NCBI GenBank assembly: GCA_036509315.1
Contig: DATCFU010000153.1
Span: 1-64,000, forward strand
From: PALSA-607 sp036509315
GTDB taxonomy: Bacteria > Actinomycetota > Actinomycetes > Acidothermales > Acidothermaceae
Direction of reading: 5' to 3'
Length of the DNA: 64,000 bases
Made by a program: the position numbers and the translations under genes. This document shows, in pieces, positions 43,117 through 50,697 of this stretch (positions are counted from its first letter, which is position 1; every line of letters begins with the position of its first letter). Below the pieces are notes generated by a model. That model was not told where the DNA came from. It ran no database searches and worked only from the letters and a program-made list of their open reading frames with translations.

Positions 43117-43776
43117 TCACCTGATCAGGAAAATCATCGAGAAGAGACCAATCCATACGACGTCGACGAAGTGCCAGTAATACGACACGACGATGGTGCT
43201 GGTGACCTTCTCTGGCGTGAACCGACCGCGCGACAATCGAGCGAGCAAGAACACAAATGCGACGAGACCGCCGGTCACGTGCATGGCGTGAAAACCCGTT
43301 GCTAGAAAGAAAATCGAGCCATAAGCGGACGACGAGATCGTCATGCCACCGTGGCCCGCGAAGTGGTCCTTCACATAGTTCGTGTACTCGAAGATCTGAC
43401 CGCCGACGAACACTGCACCCATGAAGAACGTCAGGATGAACCACTCGCGCAGACCCCACAGCCAGAACTTGAAGATCGGTCCGGAGCGATGCAACCGGCG
43501 CTCTTCAGCGGCGAATACACCGAACTGGCAGGTGACACTCGAGAGCACGAGCACGACGGTGATGACACCGTCGAATTTGGTATCGAGGGTGTCTCCCTTC
43601 GGCGGCCATTGTGTGCTCACCGAGCGGATTGTGAAGTAAATAGCGAAGAGTGCCGCGAAGAACATCAACTCTGAGGAGAGCCACACGATCGTGCCCACGC
43701 TCACCAGGCTCGGCCGCGTCAGTGAACCATGCGCCGGGTTCTTGCCGAGGGTCGTCGCAGTGGCCACGAGGGCCAT
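43117..43776 (-). CDS. ctaE: Cytochrome c oxidase subunit III (CtaE)
   Basis: 219-residue membrane subunit without redox groups. Five helices rather than seven, with the conserved SSELMFFAALFAIYF, FILTFFMGAVFVGGQIFEY, ATGFHAMHVTGG and SYYWHFVDVVWIGLF. First gene of ctaE-qcrCAB, the usual order in actinobacteria, and apart from the other oxidase subunits which face it. The promoter region upstream holds an 18-base repeat. Confidence 0.96.
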   Translation of the reverse strand: MALVATATTLGKNPAHGSLTRPSLVSVGTIVWLSSELMFFAALFAIYFTIRSVSTQWPPKGDTLDTKFDGVITVVLVLSSVTCQFGVFAAEERRLHRSGPIFKFWLWGLREWFILTFFMGAVFVGGQIFEYTNYVKDHFAGHGGMTISSSAYGSIFFLATGFHAMHVTGGLVAFVFLLARLSRGRFTPEKVTSTIVVSYYWHFVDVVWIGLFSMIFLIR

Positions 43777-43897
43777 TATTGCGAGCCCGCTCCACGTTCA
43801 CACCGCGACCCCCTCACCCGGGCGAGTCGGGGGTCACGAGCGTCGCCGGGTGCCTCGCGGCGATAGCATCGCGACGTCCCACCCCGCCTCCGGTTGC

Positions 43898-43937
43898 ATC
43901 CCGCCCACCGCCCAGCCATATCCCGCCCACCGCCCAG
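43898..43937. repeat. Two 18-base direct repeats upstream of the receiver-like gene
   Basis: ATCCCGCCCACCGCCCAG occurs at 43898-43915 and again at 43920-43937, four bases apart. The second copy touches the ribosome-site-like AGAGGAG. They lie between the divergent ctaE and receiver-like genes and could bind a regulator or be a simple duplication. Confidence 0.8.
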
Positions 43938-43953
43938 AGGAGCACCACCCGCG

Positions 43954-44379
43954 ATGAGCAGTGCCGAGTCGCCACCAGCCGTTATGACCGTGCTGGTCTA
44001 CAGCGATGACGTCACGACCCGCGAGCGCATTCTGTTGGCCGTTGGCGCTCGGCCGGTCGCGGATCTGCCCAGCATCGACTACATCGAGTGTGCGACCCAT
44101 CGCGCGGTCATCAAGGCTGTCGATGCCGGCGGCATCGACGTCTTGATACTCGACGGCGAGGCGGTGCCGAGCGGCGGCATGGGCATCTGCCGGCAACTGA
44201 AGGACGAGATCTACAACTGCCCGCCGATTCTGGTCATCACCGGTCGTCGGGACGACGCGTGGCTGGCCTCGTGGTCGCGAGCGGACGCCGCTGTGCCGCA
44301 TCCGATCAACGGCATCACGCTGGCGCCAGCAGTCGCCGAGTTGATGCGGCAGCGGCTCGCTCACGCGCCGGTTCGCTGA
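43954..44379 (+). CDS. CheY-like receiver-domain protein, degenerate, no output domain
   Basis: 141 residues resembling a single receiver domain: acidic pair in VYSDD near residue 16, beta-3 aspartate in DVLILDGEAVPSGG, ILVITGR after strand 4, and ADAAVPHPI where the lysine of the phospho-switch is histidine. A phosphorylation site may remain, but the switch residues are altered. The ATG at 43954 has AGAGGAG 11 bases away. It sits between ctaE and trpD, a place where other actinobacteria also carry a receiver-like protein. Function unknown. Confidence 0.7.
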   Translation: MSSAESPPAVMTVLVYSDDVTTRERILLAVGARPVADLPSIDYIECATHRAVIKAVDAGGIDVLILDGEAVPSGGMGICRQLKDEIYNCPPILVITGRRDDAWLASWSRADAAVPHPINGITLAPAVAELMRQRLAHAPVR

Positions 44380-44419
44380 CTCGGTCGCGATGACGACCTC
44401 GGCATAGGGCGGACACCTC

Positions 44420-45496
44420 ATGGCCGACACAGCCGAACCTGGCGAGGGAGCTCAGCCGACCTGGCCCGCCTTGCTCACTTCGCTGCTCCATCGCACCGAC
44501 TTGACCACCGCACAGACCGCCTGGGCAATGGCACAGATCATGAGTGGTGAGGCGACGCCGTCACAGGTCGCTGGCTTTGCCATCGCGTTGCGGGCCAAGG
44601 GTGAGACTGCAGATGAGGTCGGTGGCCTCGCCGGCACGATGGTCGAGTTTGCGGCGTCCGTTCCGGACGTCGGCGCAGCTCTCGACATCGTCGGCACCGG
44701 CGGTGACCGTAGTCACACCGTGAACATCTCAACCATGGCTGCGATCGTGGCTGCGGCGGCCGGCGTGCCGGTGGCCAAGCACGGCAACCGCGCAGCATCG
44801 TCGTCGTGTGGCTCGGCCGACGTCCTGGAAGAACTCGGCGTCGCCATCGACCTGTCGGGTGCAGGTGTCGCGTCCTGTGTTGTCGAGGCCGGCATTGGCT
44901 TTTGCTTCGCGCCGGTGTTCCATCCGGCGTTTCGGCACACCGCCGTCCCGCGCCGTGAGCTCGGCGTCCCGACCGTGTTCAACTTCCTTGGCCCGCTCAC
45001 CAATCCGGCACGGCCAACGGCGAACGCTGTCGGCGTCGCGGATTCCAGGATGGCGGCTGTAATGGCCGGCGTACTGGCCAAGCGCGGCAACCGGGCGTTG
45101 ATCTTTCGCGGCGATGACGGGCTCGACGAGCTGACCACCACGACGACATCGCAGGTGTGGGTTGTCAACGACGGCACGGTGACGGCCAGCGTGCTCGATC
45201 CAGTCGCTCTCGGGTTGAAGCCTGCGCAGCCCGATGACCTGCGCGGTGCGGATGCTGTGCACAATGCCGACGTCGTGCGTCGCCTGCTGGCGGGGGAGAA
45301 GGGTACGGTGCGCGATGCGGTCGTGCTCAACGCAGCAGCTGGTTTGGTCGCCTATGCAGGTCCTGACGCGGCTCGACTGGTCGAGCAGCTTGAGACGGCC
45401 ATGACCCGGTGCGAGACGGCGTTAGACGACGGCTCAGGGGCCCGCAAGCTCGATGTGTGGATCGCGGCGAGTCAAGCGGCTCGAGCGGCTGGCTAG
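44420..45496 (+). CDS. trpD: Anthranilate phosphoribosyltransferase (TrpD)
   Basis: Joins anthranilate to PRPP in tryptophan synthesis. 358 residues. Glycine-rich PRPP loop GTGGD (92-96), KHGNRAASSSCGSADVLEELG (120-140) and the FAPVFHPA..RRELGVPTVFNFLGPLTNPARP block are complete. Other trp genes are not adjacent, typical of actinobacteria where trpD stands apart. Its stop overlaps the stop of the convergent Lrp-like gene. Confidence 0.96.
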   Translation: MADTAEPGEGAQPTWPALLTSLLHRTDLTTAQTAWAMAQIMSGEATPSQVAGFAIALRAKGETADEVGGLAGTMVEFAASVPDVGAALDIVGTGGDRSHTVNISTMAAIVAAAAGVPVAKHGNRAASSSCGSADVLEELGVAIDLSGAGVASCVVEAGIGFCFAPVFHPAFRHTAVPRRELGVPTVFNFLGPLTNPARPTANAVGVADSRMAAVMAGVLAKRGNRALIFRGDDGLDELTTTTTSQVWVVNDGTVTASVLDPVALGLKPAQPDDLRGADAVHNADVVRRLLAGEKGTVRDAVVLNAAAGLVAYAGPDAARLVEQLETAMTRCETALDDGSGARKLDVWIAASQAARAAG

Positions 45497-45777
45497 CTGT
45501 CGCTGAGGCCGAGCGAGAACGCCGCCTCGAGGTCGTGCCGTGAGTAGGTGCGAAAAGCCACGTGCGTCTCGGTCGAGAGCACGCCGTCAACCTTGTTCAG
45601 GCCTCCAGGGATGACCTCGGCGAGCTCTTCGTGCTCGCGCACCCTGACCATGGCCACCAGGTCGAACTCACCAGTGACCGAGTAGACCTCGGTGACGGCC
45701 GGCAACTCCGCGATCGCCTGTGCGACGTCGGGCACCTGGTCGACTGCGGTCTTCACGAGCACGATGGCGGTGATCAC
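45493..45777 (-). CDS. Stand-alone Lrp/AsnC ligand-binding (RAM) domain protein
   Basis: 94 residues from a GTG at 45775-45777, starting VITAIVLVKTAVDQVPDVAQ. The alpha/beta RAM domain is complete (VYSVTGEFDLVAMVRV, VDGVLSTETHVAFRTYSRHDLE), but there is no DNA-binding helix-turn-helix. It may sense an amino acid and pair with another regulator or enzyme. The longer open frame is not supported because the upstream part reads as the opposite-strand nuclease. It is nearly contiguous with the nuclease gene end (45788). Confidence 0.88.
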   Translation of the reverse strand: MITAIVLVKTAVDQVPDVAQAIAELPAVTEVYSVTGEFDLVAMVRVREHEELAEVIPGGLNKVDGVLSTETHVAFRTYSRHDLEAAFSLGLSDS

Positions 45778-45787
45778 GCTGGGAAGA

Positions 45788-47623
45788 CTAGCTCGCGCGA
45801 GCCGGCCGCTGCACTGGCCGTAGGCCGCGGCGGTCAGCGAACGGGTCGGGATCGGACTCGAGTTCGATTGCGAGGTCGAGGAGAACTCGCTGGCCGCCTG
45901 CGCCATGAGCCGGACACGACCACGAACCGTCAACCTCGACGAGCCTGACGCCCGGCGAGTCGAGCCATCGCAGCACGCACTCGATTTCGTCGGTGCTCGC
46001 CGCCGCAAATGACACCGTGGCGCTGGCCACCGCAGTTGCGCCCGCGGCAGTGCTGTCGAGCACGACCGTCTCAGCCGTAGCGATCAGCGCGTCGACGTAC
46101 GGGCGCGGCGCCGCGCTCGGAGGGATCGTGCCGGTCGCCACGAGCCGGCCGTGCCGGACGACCACGACCTCGTAGCCGTGCTCGGGCGTTGGTCTTGCAG
46201 CCACCAACTGGGCACAGCCGGCGAGTGCCGAAAGCCGTTGCCCGCGGGCGGCTGCCCGGATGAATGCGGCGAGCCGGTCACGCTGTGTCGCCGCATCTTC
46301 GTAGCGCAACATCGCTGCGAGCGTTTCGATGCGCCGTAACAACGTCCGCACCACACCCCGCGCATCGCTCTCGATAGCGTCTCGCACGGCAGTCACGTGG
46401 GCGGCGTATTCGTCCACGCTCTCGCTGCCGTCGCACGGCGCTCCACACTTGCCCATCTCGGCAAGGACGCACGCCGATATCGGACGCCGTGGATGCAGCC
46501 GCGCGCGACACTGCCGAATCGGGACCGCCTCGTGGACCGCCGCAACGGCAAGCTCCGCTGACCGCGTCGATGAGAACGGGCCGAGGTAGCTGCCTTTGTC
46601 GGCCTTGACTCCCCGAACGATCGACAGCCGCGGGAACGGCTCGACAGTGAGCTTCACCCACACCGAGCGCTCGGGAAATTTCGAGCGGCGGTTGTACGGC
46701 GGCTTGTGTTGCGCGATCAGCCGCAGCTCGCGCACTTGTGCCTCGAGGTCGGTACTACAAACGATCGGGGTGACGTCGTGCGCGATCGCCACCATCTCGA
46801 TGATGCGCTGCCGCATCTCCGACGACGTGAAGTACGTGCGCACCCTCGTGCGTAGGTTTTTTGCCTTGCCGACATAGAGAACGCGCCCTCGTTCGTCTCG
46901 GAACACATAGACCCCGGGGGAGTGCGGCATCACCTCTGCGAGATGACGCTTGCTGCGCTGCTGAGCCGTGACCTGCCCGGTGAATGTGCGCAACTCCTCA
47001 AGGGAGTGCACACCGAGACCCCCGAGGCGTTCGAACAACACATGCAGGACGTCGACGGTGGCACGTGCGTCGTCGAGCGCGCGGTGCGTTGGCTGCACGC
47101 TCGCGTGCAACACGCGGGCCAGCGTCGCCAGTTTGCAGTTTGGCGCTTCGTCGCTGGTCAACACGCGCCGCGCGAGCCGCGCCGTGTCGATCGAATCGAA
47201 GCCGGGCCAGTTCACTCCGAGCCCGGTGCATGCGGCCTTGAGGAACCCGAGGTCGAACGGTGCGTTGTGCGCCACGAGCACGCAGTCACGCGCAAACTCC
47301 AAAAATGCAGGCAGGACGGCGTCGATCTGCGGCGCGGTCGCGACCATGCCGTTGGTGATGCCGGTAAGGACGGCGATGAATGAGGGGATCGGCTCGCCCG
47401 GGTTGACCAGGGTCTGCAACTCTCCGAGCACCTCGCCACCACGCACCTTGACGGCGCCGATCTCGGTGATGCCACAAGTCGCCGGCGCGCCGCCGGTGGT
47501 CTCGAGGTCGACCACGACGAACGTGACCTCGCGCAGCGGGACGCCGAGTTCGTCAAAGGTGCCCTGGACGGCGATCGACCTCTGTGTCGAAGTTCCAGTG
47601 CTTGCCGAGACTGCAGTGCTCAC
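45788..47623 (-). CDS. DEDDh exonuclease fused to a UvrC-like GIY-YIG nuclease
   Basis: 611 residues. Residues about 32-200 are a DnaQ-type 3'-5' exonuclease with D39/E41 (VVDLETTG), HNAPFDLGFL and THRALDDARAT (His and Asp of DEDDh). Residues about 235-310 are a GIY-YIG domain (SPGVYVFRDERGRVLYVGKAKNLRTRV) like UvrC or Cho, followed by the UvrC-type region with the Cys-rich CRARLHPRRPISACVLAEMGKCGAPCDG. Mycobacteria have a homologue at the same position. It probably acts in DNA repair or in trimming ends; the exact substrate is not known. Confidence 0.9.
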   Translation of the reverse strand: MSTAVSASTGTSTQRSIAVQGTFDELGVPLREVTFVVVDLETTGGAPATCGITEIGAVKVRGGEVLGELQTLVNPGEPIPSFIAVLTGITNGMVATAPQIDAVLPAFLEFARDCVLVAHNAPFDLGFLKAACTGLGVNWPGFDSIDTARLARRVLTSDEAPNCKLATLARVLHASVQPTHRALDDARATVDVLHVLFERLGGLGVHSLEELRTFTGQVTAQQRSKRHLAEVMPHSPGVYVFRDERGRVLYVGKAKNLRTRVRTYFTSSEMRQRIIEMVAIAHDVTPIVCSTDLEAQVRELRLIAQHKPPYNRRSKFPERSVWVKLTVEPFPRLSIVRGVKADKGSYLGPFSSTRSAELAVAAVHEAVPIRQCRARLHPRRPISACVLAEMGKCGAPCDGSESVDEYAAHVTAVRDAIESDARGVVRTLLRRIETLAAMLRYEDAATQRDRLAAFIRAAARGQRLSALAGCAQLVAARPTPEHGYEVVVVRHGRLVATGTIPPSAAPRPYVDALIATAETVVLDSTAAGATAVASATVSFAAASTDEIECVLRWLDSPGVRLVEVDGSWSCPAHGAGGQRVLLDLAIELESDPDPFADRRGLRPVQRPARAS

Positions 47624-47714
47624 ACCCCGGACGGTAGGGCGGTCGGCCGACAGTTCGGCGACGCCACGCGGCGCCGGGCCCGCCCGGGAGAAAAGTCGGC
47701 GAGCGGATTGTCGA

Positions 47715-47738
47715 CGGCAGTGAAAAGTGTCACTGCCG
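47715..47738. promoter_or_regulatory. Perfect 9-base palindrome between divergent genes
   Basis: CGGCAGTGA (47715-47723) and TCACTGCCG (47730-47738) flank AAAGTG. It lies between the nuclease gene and the small protein at 47809, about 90 bases from both starts. It could be a repressor site or a stem in the leader RNA; nothing else identifies it. Confidence 0.4.
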
Positions 47739-47808
47739 GTTCTTAGTGTCGTGGTGATTGCCGGGCGGCTAACCCCGAGCCGTCCGCGACGAAGGTGGAG
47801 GAGTCATC

Positions 47809-48075
47809 GTGCTGATCGACTGCGACAGCTGCGCTGTCCGCGGGCTTGCCTGCGGCGATTGCGTGGTCACCGTCCTACTTGGCGTCTCACCGGCCGGCGT
47901 CGAACTCGACGCTGCCGAGCAGGCGGCGATCAGCGTCCTCGCCGATCAGGGCCTGGTGCCACCGCTGCGGCTGGTGGCCGCGCTCACGGCCGAAACGGCT
48001 GCAAATTCGGCGTTGCAAGAGGGTCAGGAGAGGCCACTGGGACAGGTGGGACAGACGAGGTCCGCGGCGTCCTGA
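47809..48075 (+). CDS. Small Cys-motif protein conserved in actinobacteria, unknown function
   Basis: 88 residues. It begins LIDCDSCAVRGLACGDCVVTVLLG with five cysteines in about 16 residues, which could bind zinc or a cluster. The rest (VLADQGLVPPLRLVAALT) is a short helix-strand stretch and the last 25 residues are variable and Gln/Ser-rich. GTG at 47809 with GGAGGAG five bases upstream. I recognise the N-terminal block as a widespread actinobacterial family but no function is known to me. It precedes a riboswitch-regulated cell-wall hydrolase gene. Confidence 0.8.
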   Translation: MLIDCDSCAVRGLACGDCVVTVLLGVSPAGVELDAAEQAAISVLADQGLVPPLRLVAALTAETAANSALQEGQERPLGQVGQTRSAAS

Positions 48076-48174
48076 GGTGCCGTAGTCCGTTCGGGTGACG
48101 GGCGAGCGATCTTCTTCGATCGCTGCTAACCTGCCCGCGGGCAACCGTTTCCCAGCCGTGAACTGCACGGCAGC

Positions 48175-48330
48175 GGTGCCTGCGCCTAATTCGTTCGGTG
48201 CGGACCGCTTGGTCTGCAGCAACGAAGCCGGGGACCCAATCTCCGTTGGGGTGAATCGAGTACGGCGGACTTCTGCCGCACTTGTAGGGCCGCTTCCAGC
48301 CCGAACCCGTCAGCTAACTTGGCCGGCGCC
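48175..48330 (+). ncRNA. Cyclic-di-AMP (ydaO-yuaA) riboswitch
   Basis: Closing stem GGTGCC (48175-48180) with GGCGCC (48325-48330). Between them the RF00379 landmarks appear in order: GCCGGGGACCCAATC, TTGGGGTGAATCGAGT, then CAGCCCGAACCCGTCAGCTAAC. It ends 22 bases before the NlpC/P60 start codon, and such genes are the usual actinobacterial targets: cyclic-di-AMP binding turns wall-hydrolase expression off. Bases 48076-48174 show nothing further. Confidence 0.92.
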
Positions 48331-48352
48331 GAGGAAGAAGGAGATCGCCCAC

Positions 48353-49522
48353 GTGGCGTCCCCTCAGATCGTCTTTGCCCCGCAACTTTCACGCGCCGCC
48401 AGGCGTCTATCCAGTCCTCGCCGGGCTGCCTTGCTTGCGGGATTCACCGCGACGCTGGCCCTGACCCTGCTGCCCACCGGCTCCGCGCAGGCTGATCAGG
48501 CCACCACTGTCGATACCGCAGCCGGCCAGGCCCAAGTCCAGGCTCTTGCCGACAAGGCCGAGATCGTTGTCGAGCAGTACGACGCTTCGCAGGACGCGCT
48601 GTCTGCCGCGCAGGTCCAGCTCGCCGCGGACCGGGCCGCGATCACGGCAGCGCAGACGACCGTCGACTCGACCCAAGTACAGGTCGACGCGATCGCTCGC
48701 GACGCCTACGAGTCGGGCGCACTTGGTGGCGCCGCCACCGTGCTGCTCTCCCAGGACCCGCAGGCCGCCCTGCGCGGCGCCGACTACTTGCAGCGGGTTG
48801 CGGATAACCGCGACCGCCAGCTTGCGCAGGCCACCAACGCGCGCAACGCGCTCGTCCAAGCGCAGGCGGCGGCTAACCAGGAACTCGCGAGCGTGCAGAC
48901 GCTCCAGGCGTCGCTCCAGGCCGAGCAGAAGACGATCAACGCCCTGATTGGCAAGCAGCAGGCCGCACTCGACGCGACGCAGGCACAGGCTGCCGCTCAG
49001 GCGGCTGCTCAGGTCGTCGCGGCAACACAGGTGAGCCGAAGCCAGCCGAGAACCGCGTTGCCGGCGGCGAAAGCGAAGGCCGCGGCACCGGTAGCCAAGG
49101 TCGCGCCCCCCGTCGCGAAGGTGGCGGCTCCCGTCGCGAAGGTGGCGGCTCCCGCCGTCCCCGCCGTTGCAAGTATCAAGGCCGCCGCGGTGCTGCGGTA
49201 CGCCTACGCCCAGCTCGGCAAGGCCTACCGCTATGGCGCGGCAGGTGCACGGACATTCGACTGTTCGGGACTCACGATGAAGGCTTGGGCAGCGGCTGGC
49301 GTCGCGCTCAGTCACAACGCGGCGGCGCAGTACTACTCGACCAAGCACGTAGCGAAGAGTGCCCTTCAACCCGGCGACCTGGTGTACTTCGGCCGCCCGA
49401 TCCATCACGTCGGCATCTACATCGGCGGGGGCAAGTTCATCGAGGCGCCCTATACCGGCGCCAAGATCCGGATCTCCAACCTCAGCGCTCGCCACGACTA
49501 CGCGGGTGCGTCGCGGCCCTAA
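48353..49522 (+). CDS. Secreted NlpC/P60 peptidoglycan hydrolase
   Basis: 389 residues: signal peptide to about residue 48, a long Ala/Gln coiled coil (about 55-215) of RipA type, an Ala/Pro/Val/Lys linker with tandem repeats, and the C-terminal NlpC/P60 domain. Active-site C304 is in FDCSGL and the histidine in HHVGIYIGGG is near 352. It cuts D-glutamyl-meso-diaminopimelate links during cell division or growth. GTG at 48353 with AAGGAG nine bases upstream. A cyclic-di-AMP riboswitch controls it, so wall cleavage is tied to osmotic state. The longer frame reaching back to 48095 runs through that riboswitch and is not used. Confidence 0.93.
   Translation: MASPQIVFAPQLSRAARRLSSPRRAALLAGFTATLALTLLPTGSAQADQATTVDTAAGQAQVQALADKAEIVVEQYDASQDALSAAQVQLAADRAAITAAQTTVDSTQVQVDAIARDAYESGALGGAATVLLSQDPQAALRGADYLQRVADNRDRQLAQATNARNALVQAQAAANQELASVQTLQASLQAEQKTINALIGKQQAALDATQAQAAAQAAAQVVAATQVSRSQPRTALPAAKAKAAAPVAKVAPPVAKVAAPVAKVAAPAVPAVASIKAAAVLRYAYAQLGKAYRYGAAGARTFDCSGLTMKAWAAAGVALSHNAAAQYYSTKHVAKSALQPGDLVYFGRPIHHVGIYIGGGKFIEAPYTGAKIRISNLSARHDYAGASRP
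49112..49153. repeat. 21-base tandem repeat in the hydrolase linker
   Basis: The unit from 49112 (GTCGCGAAGGTGGCGGCTCC and a final C) is repeated exactly at 49133-49153. It encodes VAKVAAP twice in the Pro/Ala/Lys linker. Confidence 0.9.
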
Positions 49523-49570
49523 CGGCCTTCTGTCGACCTGCTTCAAGATCGGCCGCCCTACGATGACGGC

Positions 49571-50695
49571 GTGACGCGCACGCTCGTCGTGACGAACGAC
49601 TTCCCGCCGCGCGCCGGCGGCATCCAGTCCTTCGTCCACGAGCTCGTGGCTCGACTCGACGACGTGGTGGTGTACGCGCCGGCCTGGGACGGCGCGGCCA
49701 CCTTCGACGCCGCGCAGGGATTCGAGGTCGTCAGGCACCCGTCGTCCCTCATGCTTCCTACGCGCGCCGTCTCGAAGCGAGCTGCAGCGCTACTGAAGGC
49801 ACACCGCTGCGAGGCGGTCTGGTTCGGCGCGGCTGCTCCCTTGGGCTTGCTCGCGCCGGCGCTTCGGCGAGCCGGCGCTGGCCGGATCGTGGCCACGACC
49901 CACGGCCACGAAGCGGGCTGGGCACAACTTCCGGTGGCCCGGCAGACCTTGCGCCGCATCGGCGACGCGGTCGACGTCGTGACCTACCTCGGTGAATACA
50001 CCCGCGGCCGTCTCGAGCGTGCGCTCTCGACGTCCGCGCAGACGCGGCTTGAACGGTTGGCGCCGGGCGTGGACACCTCGTTCTTCAAGCCGGGTGCGGG
50101 CGGCGACGTTGTCCGCCACGACCTCGGACTCACCGATCGTCAGGTCATCGTCTGCGTGTCGCGCCTGGTACCCCGCAAGGGGCAGGATGTGTTGCTCCGC
50201 GCGCTGCCTGCGGTGCTGCGGTCGGTACCCGACGCGGCACTGTTGATCGTCGGTGACGGGCCTGATCGCAAGCGGCTCGAGGCGATCACTGATCGCGAAG
50301 GGCTGCGGGCCGCGGTCCGTTTCAGCGGACCTGTCGCGTGGGCTGACCTGCCCGCCTACTACGACGCGGGCCAGGTGTTCGCGATGCCTTGCCGGACAAG
50401 ACGCAGGGGCCTGGACGTCGAGGGGCTCGGCATCGTTTATCTCGAAGCCTCAGCGACCGGTCTCCCGGTCGTTGCCGGCCGATCCGGCGGCGCGCCGGAC
50501 GCGGTGATTCTCGGTGAAACCGGGCAACTGGTCGACGGCCGTGACGTTGCCGCGGTGGCGGGGTCGATCGTTTCGCTCCTGCGCGATCCGGGCACCGCGG
50601 CCGCGATGGGTGCGGCGGGGCGGGCATGGGTCGAGCGGGACTGGACCTGGGACGCCGCAGCATCACGGCTGGCGGGCATGCTGCGAGGGGTCTAG
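49571..50695 (+). CDS. pimB: GT4 mannosyltransferase, PimB-like
   Basis: 374-residue GT-B glycosyltransferase. N-terminal VTNDFPPRAGGIQSFVHEL, then VSRLVPRKGQDVLLRALP, and the donor-binding EX7E region GLDVEGLGIVYLEASATGLPVVAG. This matches mycobacterial PimB (Rv2188c), which adds the second mannose to phosphatidylinositol mannosides at the cytoplasmic face. The gene next to an NlpC/P60 gene is the same order as in M. tuberculosis. Product could differ, since GT4 donors and acceptors are hard to tell apart. GTG start at 49571. Confidence 0.87.
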   Translation: MTRTLVVTNDFPPRAGGIQSFVHELVARLDDVVVYAPAWDGAATFDAAQGFEVVRHPSSLMLPTRAVSKRAAALLKAHRCEAVWFGAAAPLGLLAPALRRAGAGRIVATTHGHEAGWAQLPVARQTLRRIGDAVDVVTYLGEYTRGRLERALSTSAQTRLERLAPGVDTSFFKPGAGGDVVRHDLGLTDRQVIVCVSRLVPRKGQDVLLRALPAVLRSVPDAALLIVGDGPDRKRLEAITDREGLRAAVRFSGPVAWADLPAYYDAGQVFAMPCRTRRRGLDVEGLGIVYLEASATGLPVVAGRSGGAPDAVILGETGQLVDGRDVAAVAGSIVSLLRDPGTAAAMGAAGRAWVERDWTWDAAASRLAGMLRGV

Positions 50696-50697
50696 GT

